From assembly GCF_017939745.1 (NCBI RefSeq), contig NZ_JAGKQQ010000001.1:4216001-4280000 (forward strand): a stretch of 64,000 nt of DNA, given 5' to 3'. This document shows, in pieces, positions 51,498 to 61,180 of this stretch. Below the pieces are notes generated by a model, which worked only from the letters and a program-made list of their open reading frames with translations, was not told the DNA's origin and made no database searches. The stretch is from Gemmata palustris (GTDB taxonomy: Bacteria > Planctomycetota > Planctomycetia > Gemmatales > Gemmataceae). The position numbers were made by a program, and so were the translations under genes. Position 1 is the stretch's first letter. Every line of letters begins with the position of its first letter.

Positions 51498-51944
51498 CTA
51501 TTCCCACAATCGCTTCGGGTCGTACTGCGCGCCGTTTTCCGTCAGCATCCCCAGGAACTCGTCGCGGAACGTGTGCCCCGCGTGGTGCTCTTCCTGGTTG
51601 TTAATGTACGCGATCACGCCCGGAATCGCGGACGGGCTGAGGGTAAAAGCCCCGTACCCGTCCTGCCACGCGAACGGCATCACGTTCCGATCGTGGAGCC
51701 AGCCCGACGAGTTCGCATTGATGTCGCGAACGACGTCCGACACCGACCGGTCCGCGGCCAGTCGCAACAACAGGTGAACGTGGCCCGACACGCCACCGAT
51801 CTCGAGAAGTTCACCCTTCCGGTTGCGCACGAGGCCGCCGATGTAAGCGTACAGTTCCGCGCGCCACGCGGGGTCAATCCACGGCTCCCGATTCTTCGTG
51901 CTGAACACAATGTGGTACAGCAACCGTGTGTACGTCTGGGCCAC
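51498..51944 (-). CDS. IS200-like HUH transposase (REP-associated tyrosine transposase, RAYT)
   Basis: The 148-residue protein is a Y1 (HUH) transposase of the IS200/IS605 family: LLYHIVFSTKNREPWI, the metal-binding HUH motif H55-V-H57 (GHVHLLLRL), and the catalytic Tyr at Y113 with Gln117 (YINNQEEHH). The length and the absence of a TnpB partner fit REP-associated transposases, which mobilise palindromes. Family B palindromes flank the gene on both sides at 25 bp and about 90 bp. The gene appears intact and may be a domesticated RAYT. Confidence 0.9.
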   Translation of the reverse strand: MAQTYTRLLYHIVFSTKNREPWIDPAWRAELYAYIGGLVRNRKGELLEIGGVSGHVHLLLRLAADRSVSDVVRDINANSSGWLHDRNVMPFAWQDGYGAFTLSPSAIPGVIAYINNQEEHHAGHTFRDEFLGMLTENGAQYDPKRLWE

Positions 51945-52030
51945 GCCACACCCTCACGCCGGGAATCAAGGAACCACGCCTTGTAGTATATTGGCAACAC
52001 AAAACACAAAGATACACCGGGCGTCACAGG

Positions 52031-52198
52031 CGCACAGGGCTGAAGCCCTGTGCTACGAACGCCGGCCCCTCCGGGGCGGAAACGCATTGAGGGCACCGGT
52101 CTTCGCTCCAGAGGAACCAACCGCCACGGCGATTGATGGTTCTTGGTCTTCGCCCCGGAGGGGCCGTCTGACGTAGCACAGGGCGGAAGCCCTGTGCG
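52031..52198. repeat. Family B palindrome, copy 4, upstream of the RAYT gene
   Basis: The arms 52031-52079 and 52150-52198 have the same two mini-hairpins as the other copies. It lies between the RAYT start (51944) and the divergent amidase start (52228), 29 bp from the amidase ATG, so it sits inside its likely promoter region. Confidence 0.92.
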
Positions 52199-52227
52199 CC
52201 TGTGCCTGCGAATCCATTGCGACTCAT

Positions 52228-53622
52228 ATGTACACGGAACCCGCGATGCCCGAACCAGTGACAATCACCGAGGCGGCCGAGTTCATCCGAAAGGGCGAGT
52301 TCACGCCCTCGGAGCTTCTCGAACAGTGCCTCGCGCGCATCGACCGATACGAAGAGCGCGTGAAAGCGTGGGCGTATCTCGACCGCGATGGCGCGCGCGA
52401 ACAAGCCGCGCGCCTCACGGCCGAACTCAAGCAGAAGGACTACCGCGGACCGCTGCACGGCGTCCCGATCGGCATCAAAGACATCATTGATGTGTTCGAC
52501 ATGCCGACCGCGTGCGGCTCGAAGCGCTGGGCGAACAGCTTCGCCCGACGCGACGCGACCTGCGTGGAACGGCTGCGTCAGGCGGGCGCAATCATCATCG
52601 GGAAGACGGTCACAACGGCATACGCGAGTTTCGACCCGCCGCCCACGCGCAACCCGTGGAACCTCGACCGCACACCCGGCGGCAGTTCGAGCGGCTCGGC
52701 TGCCGCAGTCGCGTGCGGGATGTGTTTGGGAGCGCTCGCAACGCAAACGGGCGGTTCGATCACCCGACCCGCGAGCTACTGCGGCGTGTACAGCCTGAAA
52801 CCGACCTACAGCCGCGTGAGCGTGGACGGCGTACTCCCGCTGGCGCCGAGCCTGGACCACATCGGAGTCATGGCGAACTGCGTGCGGGACTTGGCGATTA
52901 TGTTCCAGGCGATTGCCGGCGCAGATAACCGCGATCCGAATTGTCGGAACGCCATCGTGCGCGACGCATTCGGTAACAACTACGAGATGCCCCGCGATCC
53001 CGATATGGGTTACGAGCACCAGTGGATGTGTGTGACGGACGACTTTTTCCCGAGCCGTTGCGACGATTCGATGCGCCCCGCGTTCGACGCGACGGTTCGG
53101 AAGCTCGTGCGCTACGAGCCGGTAAATGAGCAAGTCGGGCGCGTCGGACCGATCGCACTGCCAGCGGGGTTCGCAGAAGCGCCAGCGCAACAACACACCA
53201 TAATGGCAACCGAAGCGGCGGCGTACCACGAACCGCGTTACCGTCGGCACCCGGACGACTACCCGCCGAAAATCACATCGCTCATCGAGCACGGGTTGCG
53301 CACGTCCGCGGCCGAATACGCGCGCTGCAAACAGGCCCAGGCGCGACTCACGAACGAATTCCGCACCCGCTTCCGCGTGCTCCTCGTGCCCGCGACCCCG
53401 GCCGCGGCTCCGAACAAAGACACAACGGGTGATCCGACGTTTAACTCACCGTGGAGCTTCGTCGGAATGCCGGTCGTGTCCCTGCCCTTCGCGTGGACCG
53501 CGGACGGAATGCCGCTGGCGGTGCAACTCGTAGCTAAACAAACTCAGGAAGACGACCTGTTCCAAACGGCCGCGTGGGTCGAAGCGGCAATCGGTTTCAC
53601 CCGCCGCCCTCTTCCACTATGA
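52228..53622 (+). CDS. Amidase signature (GatA-like) protein
   Basis: The 464-residue protein has the amidase-signature triad: Lys84 (GIKD), a cis-Ser within GGSSSGSAAAVA (about 154) and the nucleophile Ser177 (TQTGGSITRPAS). It hydrolyses amide bonds; GatA itself forms Gln-tRNA, but no gatB/C is near. The start ATG may be 52228 or the later 52246; neither has a clear ribosome-binding site. The stop overlaps the next gene's ATG (ATGA). Its neighbours (DUF4392 and DUF1445) suggest an amino-acid or D-glutamate-related role, which is an inference. Confidence 0.88.
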   Translation: MYTEPAMPEPVTITEAAEFIRKGEFTPSELLEQCLARIDRYEERVKAWAYLDRDGAREQAARLTAELKQKDYRGPLHGVPIGIKDIIDVFDMPTACGSKRWANSFARRDATCVERLRQAGAIIIGKTVTTAYASFDPPPTRNPWNLDRTPGGSSSGSAAAVACGMCLGALATQTGGSITRPASYCGVYSLKPTYSRVSVDGVLPLAPSLDHIGVMANCVRDLAIMFQAIAGADNRDPNCRNAIVRDAFGNNYEMPRDPDMGYEHQWMCVTDDFFPSRCDDSMRPAFDATVRKLVRYEPVNEQVGRVGPIALPAGFAEAPAQQHTIMATEAAAYHEPRYRRHPDDYPPKITSLIEHGLRTSAAEYARCKQAQARLTNEFRTRFRVLLVPATPAAAPNKDTTGDPTFNSPWSFVGMPVVSLPFAWTADGMPLAVQLVAKQTQEDDLFQTAAWVEAAIGFTRRPLPL

Positions 53623-54368
53623 TGAGCCGCATGTCGTTCGCGGAACACCTCGACATCCTGTACGAAGACAACCACTGTCTGGCGCTGAACAAGCCGGCCG
53701 GGTGGCCGACCACGCACTTCGACGGCAAGGACGAAACCATTGACCGGCTCGTAAAAGCCTACCTGAAAGAGAAATACGACAAACCCGGCAACGTGTTCCT
53801 CGGGGTCGTCCACCGGCTCGACAAGCCCGTGAGCGGCGCGCTCCTGTTCGCGCGAACGAGTAAATCCGCGGCGCGGTTGAGCGAGCAGTTCCGCGAGGGC
53901 GGCGTCGAGAAGTGTTATTGGGCGGTCGTCGAAAACCAGATTCGCGGGAAGAACACCGCGGCCGCGCCCTGGGCCACCGCAGATACGGGTGCAATCGAGG
54001 ACTGGCTGAAAAAAGACGAACCGAAGATGCGCGTGGAAGTCGTAGCGCCCGAAACGCCCGGCGCTCAGTTCGCGCGATTGCTCTTTCAGGTGCGCGCGCG
54101 TCACAACGGGCTCACGTGGCTGGAACTGCGACCGCACACGGGCCGCAAGCACCAGCTCCGCGTGCAGCTCGCCAGCCGCGGAACGCCGATCTACGGGGAC
54201 GACAAGTACGGCAGCGACCAATCGTTCGGGCACGCGATCGGGCTGCACGCCCGCAGCCTCACGTTCCTCCACCCGACGACGAAAGAACCCATCACGGCGA
54301 AGGCCGACGTGCCGAAGTTCTGGCGCGGGCGCTTCGCGTACCTCCTCAACAGCGACCGGCCGGTATAG
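53619..54368 (+). CDS. RluA-family pseudouridine synthase
   Basis: The 249-residue protein has the RluA signature HRLDKPVSGALLFA (residues 65-78) with catalytic Asp68. It begins DILYEDNHCLALNKPAGWPT and ends with a typical ELRPHTGRKHQLRVQLAS. It isomerises uridine to pseudouridine in rRNA or tRNA; the target is unknown. Its ATG overlaps the amidase stop (ATGA), so it is cotranscribed; three nearby in-frame ATGs (53619, 53622, 53631) are all possible starts. It is followed 14 bp later by the DUF4392 gene. Confidence 0.93.
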   Translation: MMSRMSFAEHLDILYEDNHCLALNKPAGWPTTHFDGKDETIDRLVKAYLKEKYDKPGNVFLGVVHRLDKPVSGALLFARTSKSAARLSEQFREGGVEKCYWAVVENQIRGKNTAAAPWATADTGAIEDWLKKDEPKMRVEVVAPETPGAQFARLLFQVRARHNGLTWLELRPHTGRKHQLRVQLASRGTPIYGDDKYGSDQSFGHAIGLHARSLTFLHPTTKEPITAKADVPKFWRGRFAYLLNSDRPV

Positions 54369-54382
54369 GCCCGCACACCCGC

Positions 54383-55264
54383 ATGACAACCGACGAAAAG
54401 CTCGCCGCGATCCTGGCCGCGGTGCAAATCGACCCGGGCAACCGCGGCCTCACACGCGACCCGCACGACAACTTATTCACCGCCACCGCGGGCGATTTTC
54501 AGGCGGCGTGCCGACTGCTCGCTGAGTGTCGAAGCCCCACTGTGGCTCTCACGACAGGGTTCTACATCCCTTCTGCAAAGCCACCGGCATTTGAGACTGA
54601 TGGGCCATTGGGTGTTATCTTCCTCCAACGGGCGTTGCTCGGATGTAACGTACCAACTGTACCTTATTCAGAAGGTGCAGTGGACCGGACAATGAAGGCT
54701 GCTCGTGAAGTGTGCGACTTGCCGGCGGTAGATGTCGGCCCAGAGGGATGGTCTCACATCATCGTAATTGAAAGGAGCGGCCCTGGGGCAGACGGTCGAC
54801 ACTACACAATGCGGGGTAGCGACATTACCGAGCACTTCGACTCTCTGCTCACTCAACAACTTCAGAAGAGAGAAGGTGTAAGAGCCAAAGGGATTCACAC
54901 CATCGGTATCGGCGACGGTGGAAACGAAGTCGGGATGGGGAAGATTCCGCACGAAACGATCGTGAAAAACATCCCCAACGGCGATCAGATTCACTGTCGC
55001 GTGCCGACGGACCACCTCATCGTTGCGGGTGTGAGTAATTGGGGCGCGTATGCTCTCGCCGCGGGCGTATTTGCGATTCGCGGTGAGAAGCCGCCGGCAG
55101 ATTTGTTCGATCCCGATCGCGAGCACGAAATTCTCGAAGTGATGGTTCGCGAAGGACCGCTCGTGGACGGTGTGACGGGCCAGCAAACCGCTACTGTGGA
55201 CGGGCTGTCGTGGGACGAGTACGTGCAACCGCTCGTCCGCATTCGTGAGATTCTGGAGGCGTGA
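54383..55264 (+). CDS. DUF4392 protein, D-glutamate cyclase-like C-terminal half
   Basis: The 293-residue product belongs to DUF4392, with [18 protein letters not shown], the [14 protein letters not shown] region, and [15 protein letters not shown]. In the mitochondrial protein DGLUCY a DUF1445 half and a DUF4392 half are fused, and that protein cyclises D-glutamate to 5-oxo-D-proline. Here they are separate adjacent genes, overlapping by one base. I infer a D-glutamate cyclase-like function for the pair. It is cytoplasmic. Codon use in the 54570-54900 region looks more A+T rich than its flanks. Confidence 0.85.
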   Translation: MTTDEKLAAILAAVQIDPGNRGLTRDPHDNLFTATAGDFQAACRLLAECRSPTVALTTGFYIPSAKPPAFETDGPLGVIFLQRALLGCNVPTVPYSEGAVDRTMKAAREVCDLPAVDVGPEGWSHIIVIERSGPGADGRHYTMRGSDITEHFDSLLTQQLQKREGVRAKGIHTIGIGDGGNEVGMGKIPHETIVKNIPNGDQIHCRVPTDHLIVAGVSNWGAYALAAGVFAIRGEKPPADLFDPDREHEILEVMVREGPLVDGVTGQQTATVDGLSWDEYVQPLVRIREILEA

Positions 55265-56058
55265 TGGGTAGCGATCTGCGCAACGGGACCGGGGCACAGG
55301 TGCGGGCTGCGTGTCGTTCAGGCACTCTGACCGGGCCAACCCCGGGGCTCGCACTCGGTTTCGTCCACGCGAACCTCGTCATCCTCCCGCGCGACTGGGC
55401 GTTCGACTTCCTTCTGTTCTGCCAGCGCAACCCGAAACCGTGCCCGGTACTCGATGTCACCGAACCGGGCGACCCGGAGGCGAAGCTTGTTGCGCCCGGC
55501 AGCGATCTCCGCACTGATCTGCCGGCGTACCGCGTGTGGAGGAACGGCGAGTTGGTCGAGGAACCGACCGACGTCACGCGATACTGGCGCGATGACCTCG
55601 TCTCGTTTGCGATCGGGTGCTCGTTCACCTTCGAGAACGCGCTCCTGAACGCGGGCGTTCCGGTTCGGCACATCGAACAGAACGTGAACGTGCCGATGTA
55701 CCGCACGAACATCGCGTGCAAACCGGCCGGGCGATTCAGCGGGCCGCTCGTGGTGTCGATGCGACCACTCACACCCGCACAAGCTGTGAAAGCCACGCAG
55801 GTGTGCAGCCGGTTCCCGCGGGCACACGGCGCACCGGTCCACTTCGGCGCGCCCGCCGCGATCGGCATTCAAACCATCGACAAACCGGATTTCGGCGACG
55901 CGGTCGAGATCCGCGCGGGGGAAGTGCCTGTTTTTTGGGCCTGTGGCGTGACTCCACAAGCGGCCGTGATGCAGGCGAAGCCGCCGTTCGCGATCACGCA
56001 CAAGCCCGGCCACATGTTCCTCACCGATCTCAAGGATACGGACCTCGAAGGCGAGTGA
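55264..56058 (+). CDS. DUF1445 (YcsI-like hydro-lyase) protein, D-glutamate cyclase-like N-terminal half
   Basis: The 264-residue product matches DUF1445, with [15 protein letters not shown]-type N-terminus (ARxACRxG), [35 protein letters not shown] and [11 protein letters not shown] at the C-terminus. Members are called putative hydro-lyases. It begins with ATG at 55264, overlapping the DUF4392 stop (TGATG). In DGLUCY this domain forms the N-terminal half. Together the two genes probably make a two-subunit enzyme. Confidence 0.9.
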   Translation: MGSDLRNGTGAQVRAACRSGTLTGPTPGLALGFVHANLVILPRDWAFDFLLFCQRNPKPCPVLDVTEPGDPEAKLVAPGSDLRTDLPAYRVWRNGELVEEPTDVTRYWRDDLVSFAIGCSFTFENALLNAGVPVRHIEQNVNVPMYRTNIACKPAGRFSGPLVVSMRPLTPAQAVKATQVCSRFPRAHGAPVHFGAPAAIGIQTIDKPDFGDAVEIRAGEVPVFWACGVTPQAAVMQAKPPFAITHKPGHMFLTDLKDTDLEGE

Positions 56059-56061
56059 ACC

Positions 56062-56327
56062 TCACGTCTTGAAGACCAGAATGGTGCCGATTACGAGGAC
56101 GATCGCGGACCAGTATTGAACCGGAATCCAGTAGAGCGAGTGCCCCTTCGGTCGCGGTCACTGCGTTACCCCGGCGCTCGCGTCCGATCACCTTCCTGCG
56201 ATTGAGAATGAATCCCAAGCCGAGCGTTGCGAGGCGGTGTGGATTCCGCAATCGCGCCACCAAGCACAACGCCAATGATCACGAGTGGGAGAACGAGGAA
56301 GCCGAGACCGTTCCAAACGACGAACAT
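56062..56327 (-). pseudogene. Frameshifted small inner-membrane protein gene
   Basis: The start encodes MFVVWNGLGFLVLPLVIIG and then a stop soon follows in that frame. A different frame carries ATLGLGFILNRRKVIGRERR, and a third carries GHSLYWIPVQYWSAIVLVIG before TGA at 56062. Joined, these would give an ~88-residue protein with two membrane helices like small planctomycete membrane proteins. Two single-base shifts separate the parts, one in a GGGG run near 56140 (GAAGGGGCAC on the minus strand). This is either a decaying gene or a base-calling error. Confidence 0.7.
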
Positions 56328-56387
56328 GGGCGAATCTCCACGGGTCATGAGCCCTGTGTATTTTATCACGGGTGGTGAATAACAACG

Positions 56388-56421
56388 AAAAAACCCCGCA
56401 CAGCCGGAGCCGTGCGGGGTT
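56388..56421 (-). terminator. Intrinsic terminator of the rRNA operon
   Basis: On the minus strand a stem AACCCCGCAC/GTGCGGGGTT with a ten-base loop is followed by TTTTTTCG. It lies 11 bp after the 5S rRNA and is the best intrinsic terminator in the window. Confidence 0.92.
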
Positions 56422-56431
56422 CATTGTAAAG

Positions 56432-56539
56432 AGCCGGCGATACCTACTCTCGCGCTGGACGCACTACCATCGGCCCCGAGCGTTTCACGGCCGTGTTCGG
56501 AATGGGAACGGGTGTTTCCGCTCGGGTATGGTCACCGGC
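56432..56539 (-). rRNA. rrf: 5S ribosomal RNA
   Basis: Reading the minus strand, the gene starts GCCGGTGACCATACC, has the conserved CGAACACGGCCGTGAAACGC region, and ends GAGAGTAGGTATCGCCGGC, whose ends pair. The length (108 nt) and position after the 23S rRNA and before a terminator fit. Ends are accurate to a few bases. Confidence 0.95.
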
Positions 56540-56695
56540 AAGCTGCTTAAAATCTACTTTTAAGTCGCTCGGCACGAGGGCCTATTACGGCCCGAGTGCT
56601 CTATGTATCGATGTCAACGTGGTGAAGCAAGTAGTCGCATCGGTGTCCGAACAGAGTTCGTTGTGACACGAGCGAGAAAGGGAACAATGCGGCCA

Positions 56696-59442
<2,747 letters not shown>

Positions 59443-60165
59443 CCGCATTGTTCGCTCCCTCGCTACGTCACCGCACCGAGTCACGAACACTCTTCCAGCT
59501 AGAATCCTGTCCCCCGAACCGCTGGGAAGCGGACCGGGGCTGACGATGTTGCCACTTTCTCTGCATTCTAAGGCTCGTGTCTTGTCTCTGTCGTACACTC
59601 GCCACCACCCGTCCCCGGCCGGCACCCGCTTTCACGGGAACCAAACCAAGCACAAGCGGCACCGAGAAGATGCAACTAACTTGCTTCACCAAGTTGTCAA
59701 AGATCAAACACGCGGACCGTCACACGGCCCGCTTCTTGCAGGAACTCTATCGCAAACACTCACATGCGTTTGCCTCGAGTCGCCTGCGTTGATTAGATTA
59801 GGGACCGCATCGCGTCCCGTCAACCCTCTCCAAAGATTCTGTTGCGAGGGCCGGATCAGCGACCGAGTCTTCGGCCCGATCCGATTGTCATCCCTCTGCC
59901 GAGCCCCGCTGGAGTGCGTGATGCGTCGCACAACTCGCGAGACTCTTCCGGCGGTCCGAATCGCAGATGTTAATCGTACAAATTCGGACCGGCCGATCAG
60001 CCCAACGAAATAAATATCGCTGCGTACTGAACGACCGACGGCCGCACGCACCGGTCCGCTTTACCAGCGGTCGATGCGAGCAAATTGGTATAGTGGAACG
60101 GTACGGCACCGCCAAGATTTTTATCTTTTTCCACCCGGACGTGTGTCAGCGCCGGGCGCCCGCGA
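59443..60165 (-). other. Leader region of the 23S-5S operon
   Basis: About 640 bases separate the putative promoter from the 23S start. This region has no 16S rRNA or tRNA gene. It includes sequence ACCAAGTTGTCAAAGATC (59690-59710) that resembles the junctions near rRNA leaders, and several short hairpins. Nothing else recognisable. Confidence 0.6.
60087..60115 (-). promoter_or_regulatory. Putative rRNA operon promoter
   Basis: On the minus strand TTGGCG (60115-60110), a 17-base spacer and TATACC (60092-60087) form a sigma70-like pair. Directly upstream (60116-60135) lies an A+T-rich stretch AAAAAGATAAAAATC like an UP element. It is the only strong candidate upstream of the 23S gene; a promoter nearer the 23S start cannot be excluded. 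Confidence 0.6.
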
Positions 60166-60690
60166 TCACTTCTCGAACCGGATCGACTTCACGAACTCGT
60201 CGAACGCGGCCTTTTGTTTGTCGACCGCGCCGGCCGACCCGTTCATTTTGATGAACCAAGTTGCGTCACCACTCTTGACCACGACGGCGATGATGCGCGG
60301 GGCGGGTTTGTCCCCGACCGCGGGACCGGTCACGTCGAGGCGGTGAGCGGTCGCGCCGTCCACCTTGATCGGGTCCGGCGCCTTGAGCACCTCCTTTTCG
60401 GCGAGGCTCTCGAGACCGACCTGGGTGCGCCACCGATTGACGTTCGCGCCCAACCCGCCGCCTTCGCCTGCGAGCTCGACGAGCGTTACAGTAACGGCGC
60501 TCGCCGCCTCTCCGGTCTGGAAGCGGGCCGTCACGATCCCGGTCTTGTCGGGTCCGAGTGCCTCCCACTCTTTCGGCGCTTTGAAGGTTACCTTCTTCGA
60601 GGGCGCCCCCTCCTTTGGATCTTCGGCCCTGGCGCCCCGATCGAGAGGAGCAACGCAGAGGGTCGCAGTGATGAACATGATTTTCAGCAT
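60166..60690 (-). CDS. Secreted protein of unknown function
   Basis: The 174-residue product has a signal peptide (MLKIMFITATLCVAPLDRGA, ending ARA) and a compact mature domain with VTFKAPKEWEALGPDK, VTVTLVELAGEGGGLGANVN and C-terminal DEFVKSIRFEK. This pattern (WExLG, NxNRWRxQ, VKSIRF) resembles a small conserved exported family seen in planctomycetes, but I cannot name it. The start ATG at 60690 opens the signal peptide; an alternative ATG is at 60678. The rRNA promoter lies 50 bp beyond its stop. Confidence 0.72.
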   Translation of the reverse strand: MLKIMFITATLCVAPLDRGARAEDPKEGAPSKKVTFKAPKEWEALGPDKTGIVTARFQTGEAASAVTVTLVELAGEGGGLGANVNRWRTQVGLESLAEKEVLKAPDPIKVDGATAHRLDVTGPAVGDKPAPRIIAVVVKSGDATWFIKMNGSAGAVDKQKAAFDEFVKSIRFEK

Positions 60691-60824
60691 CGGGGCCTTC
60701 GGTGCAGAGAATTGTGGAACCGCCCCGGAGCGGAGCGCTTGGGCTACCGGTACACGTCAAACAACACGGTAACTGAGTGCTCAAGCGCTTGCGATTGAAT
60801 CTCGGCAGAAGGGCCGCGAAATGT

Positions 60825-60910
60825 GTGAGGCTCCACCCGCTCGTGAACACTCGCGGTTCGCCAAGAGACTCGGGCGAACCGCGAGTGTTCACGAGCGGGT
60901 GGAGCCTCAC
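60825..60910. repeat. Family C palindrome with 38-bp perfect arms
   Basis: Arms 60825-60862 and 60873-60910 are perfect complements over 38 bp, with a 10-base loop. It includes GCTCGTGAACACTCGCGGTT. It lies in the 490-bp gap between the secreted protein and M14 peptidase genes. Confidence 0.95.
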
Positions 60911-60946
60911 GCCAGCACACTTCCACACTCATCGGCCCTGGCGCCC

Positions 60947-61083
60947 CCGCTCCCTCGCGGTCGCGGCTCGTAAGGAGGCTCGGACGAGCCGCGACCGCGA
61001 GGGAGCGGGAGGCACTCCCGCACGCGAGGATCTCATGGTAACCCCGGGGAGCCGCGCCCCGCTCCCTCGCGGTCGCGGCTCGT
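60947..61083. repeat. Family A repeats (G-variant)
   Basis: Cores at 60947-60970 (reverse), 60983-61009 (forward) and 61058-61082 (reverse) carry the CGCGAGGG variant; the reverse and forward copies form two overlapping hairpins just after a family C hairpin. Confidence 0.9.
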
Positions 61084-61180
61084 GCAACGCGCAGCACTCG
61101 TCCGACCCGATATGACGATCCCGAAACGAGTGACCGCCCGGTTAACTCTGACAGCAAACTCACCAGCTCGTGTGACGCCG

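Noticed and set aside
59443-60165. 16S rRNA or tRNA gene upstream of the 23S gene
   Set aside because: No conserved 16S segments or cloverleaf could be found in the leader.
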